This document shows, in pieces, positions 53,227-53,984 of a stretch of DNA of 53,984 nt. The notes beneath the pieces are model-generated. The model was not told the DNA's origin and ran no database searches. It saw nothing but the letters and a program-made list of their open reading frames with translations. Source of the DNA: Silicimonas sp. (GTDB lineage: Bacteria > Pseudomonadota > Alphaproteobacteria > Rhodobacterales > Rhodobacteraceae); contig JAJDVJ010000052.1 of assembly GCA_022826205.1 (NCBI GenBank), positions 1 to 53,984 on the forward strand, written 5' to 3'. A program made the position numbers and the translations under genes. The first letter of the stretch is position 1. The number at the start of each line of letters is the position of its first letter.

Positions 53227-53984
53227 TACTTGACGGCGCCAAGCGTGAGACCGGCAATGAAGTGCCTTTGCATCAGGAAAAACATCAGGACCGGCGGCAG
53301 GGCCGCGACGATCGAGCCTGCGCTCATCAGGTGATAGGCGGCGCGATACTGGGCATTGAAGGACGTGATGCCGGCGGTGACGGGCTGGCTCTCGGGTCCC
53401 TGCGTCAGCACGACCGCCCAGAAATAGTCGTTCCAGATGAAGGTGAATATCAGCACCGACAGAGCGGCCAGGGCCGGCTTCATCAGCGGCAGGACAACGA
53501 ACCAGAAAATCCGCCATTCGGCAACGCCCTCAACCCGGGCCGCCTCGATGAGCGGGAAGGGCAGCGCGCGGATGAAGTTGCGCATGAACAGAGTGCAGAA
53601 CCCAGTCTGGAACGCGATGTGAAAGAGGACGAGACCCGTCTTCGTGTTGTAGAGGCCCATGTCCAGCGTGAGGTCCCGCACCGGTACCATGAGAATCTGG
53701 AACGGCACGAAATTGCCCGCGACAAACATGAAGAATATCCAGAGATTGGCGCGGAACTTGTAGATGCCGAGGGCGAAGCCCGTCATTGACGACAGCGCGA
53801 CCGCCCCGATCACCGTCGGCACCGTGATGAAGACGGAGTTCAGGAGGTAGCGTGGCATATCGCTTTCGAGGAAGACCTTGCCGTAGTTGGTCAGGCCCTC
53901 GAAGGTGGAGGGAATTCCCCAGTAGTTTCCGGTCGTAAAGTCGGCATCCGGCTTGATCGAGAAGACCGCGACCGCGAGCAGCGG
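53226..53984 (-). CDS. Carbohydrate ABC transporter permease (MalG type), partial
   Basis: Membrane permease cut by the right edge of the window: the frame stays open beyond an internal ATG at 53858, through segments such as AVFSIKPDADFTTGNYWGIP, to base 53984. The binding-protein-dependent transport motif EAARVEGVAEWRIFWFVVLP couples it to the ATPase. The C-terminus QRHFIAGLTLGAVK is typical of MalG/LacG sugar permeases. It presumably imports an alpha-galactoside for the downstream galactosidase. Confidence 0.93.
   Translation of the reverse strand, partial: PLLAVAVFSIKPDADFTTGNYWGIPSTFEGLTNYGKVFLESDMPRYLLNSVFITVPTVIGAVALSSMTGFALGIYKFRANLWIFFMFVAGNFVPFQILMVPVRDLTLDMGLYNTKTGLVLFHIAFQTGFCTLFMRNFIRALPFPLIEAARVEGVAEWRIFWFVVLPLMKPALAALSVLIFTFIWNDYFWAVVLTQGPESQPVTAGITSFNAQYRAAYHLMSAGSIVAALPPVLMFFLMQRHFIAGLTLGAVK

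Overview
The window is high-G+C DNA from an alphaproteobacterium, most likely a member of the Rhodobacterales (roseobacter-like). This is inferred from TRAP and tripartite tricarboxylate (TTT) transporters, the small-gene pairs rsfS-rlmH, DUF484-xerC and mce-DUF1467, the DUF6494/Mrp/DUF4444/DUF6505 operon, and frequent ATGA/GTGA gene overlaps. No rRNA, tRNA, CRISPR array or intact insertion sequence was found.

Layout. 131-3612: a TRAP locus with a 5'-truncated dctM, an M24 peptidase-like gene and dctP, closed by a clear terminator. 3905-10544: a four-gene metal ABC uptake operon (TroA-type receptor) divergent from a copper ATPase gene and its CueR regulator. The shared intergenic region holds a Fur-like box and a CueR-type promoter that points to a leaderless copA message. 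10833-19615: rsfS-rlmH, glpK, a secreted metallo-beta-lactamase-fold protein with an FAD-linked 2-hydroxyacid dehydrogenase, a class III aminotransferase, DUF484 and xerC. 19836-28143: one long leftward sugar-acid operon (tctC, tctB, tctA, acid-sugar dehydratase, 2-oxoglutarate semialdehyde dehydrogenase, L-2-keto-3-deoxyarabonate dehydratase-type enzyme, GntR regulator, PdxA2-like dehydrogenase). Its enzymes fit non-phosphorylative degradation of a pentonate such as L-arabonate or L-lyxonate to 2-oxoglutarate.

28705-35620: a tandem OsmC protein, then a leftward TRAP operon (decayed dctP, dctQ, dctM, aromatic-type aldehyde dehydrogenase, beta-etherase-like GST, SDR) that resembles lignin aryl-ether catabolism. 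35621-40106: a sulfate-ester locus (sulfatase divergent from an alkylsulfatase) among three decayed genes (dctP, a GntR regulator, a second sulfatase). Palindromes with a GGATCC core lie next to the dead regulator and may be orphan operators.

40460-42896: a compact operon DUF6494 - Mrp/ApbC - biotin/lipoate-ligase-like DUF4444 protein - DUF6505. I consider it the best candidate for a poorly described system, probably Fe-S or lipoyl/biotinyl-protein related. 43195-43470: a 276-bp element bounded by 23/24-bp inverted repeats (MITE-like). 43708-51050: a PPDK-like protein with a degenerate nucleotide-binding half, mce, DUF1467, an EI24/CysZ-like membrane protein, a nitroreductase, ychF, a PhnB-like protein and trpA. 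51145-53984: a GH36 alpha-galactosidase and a sugar ABC permease cut by the window edge.
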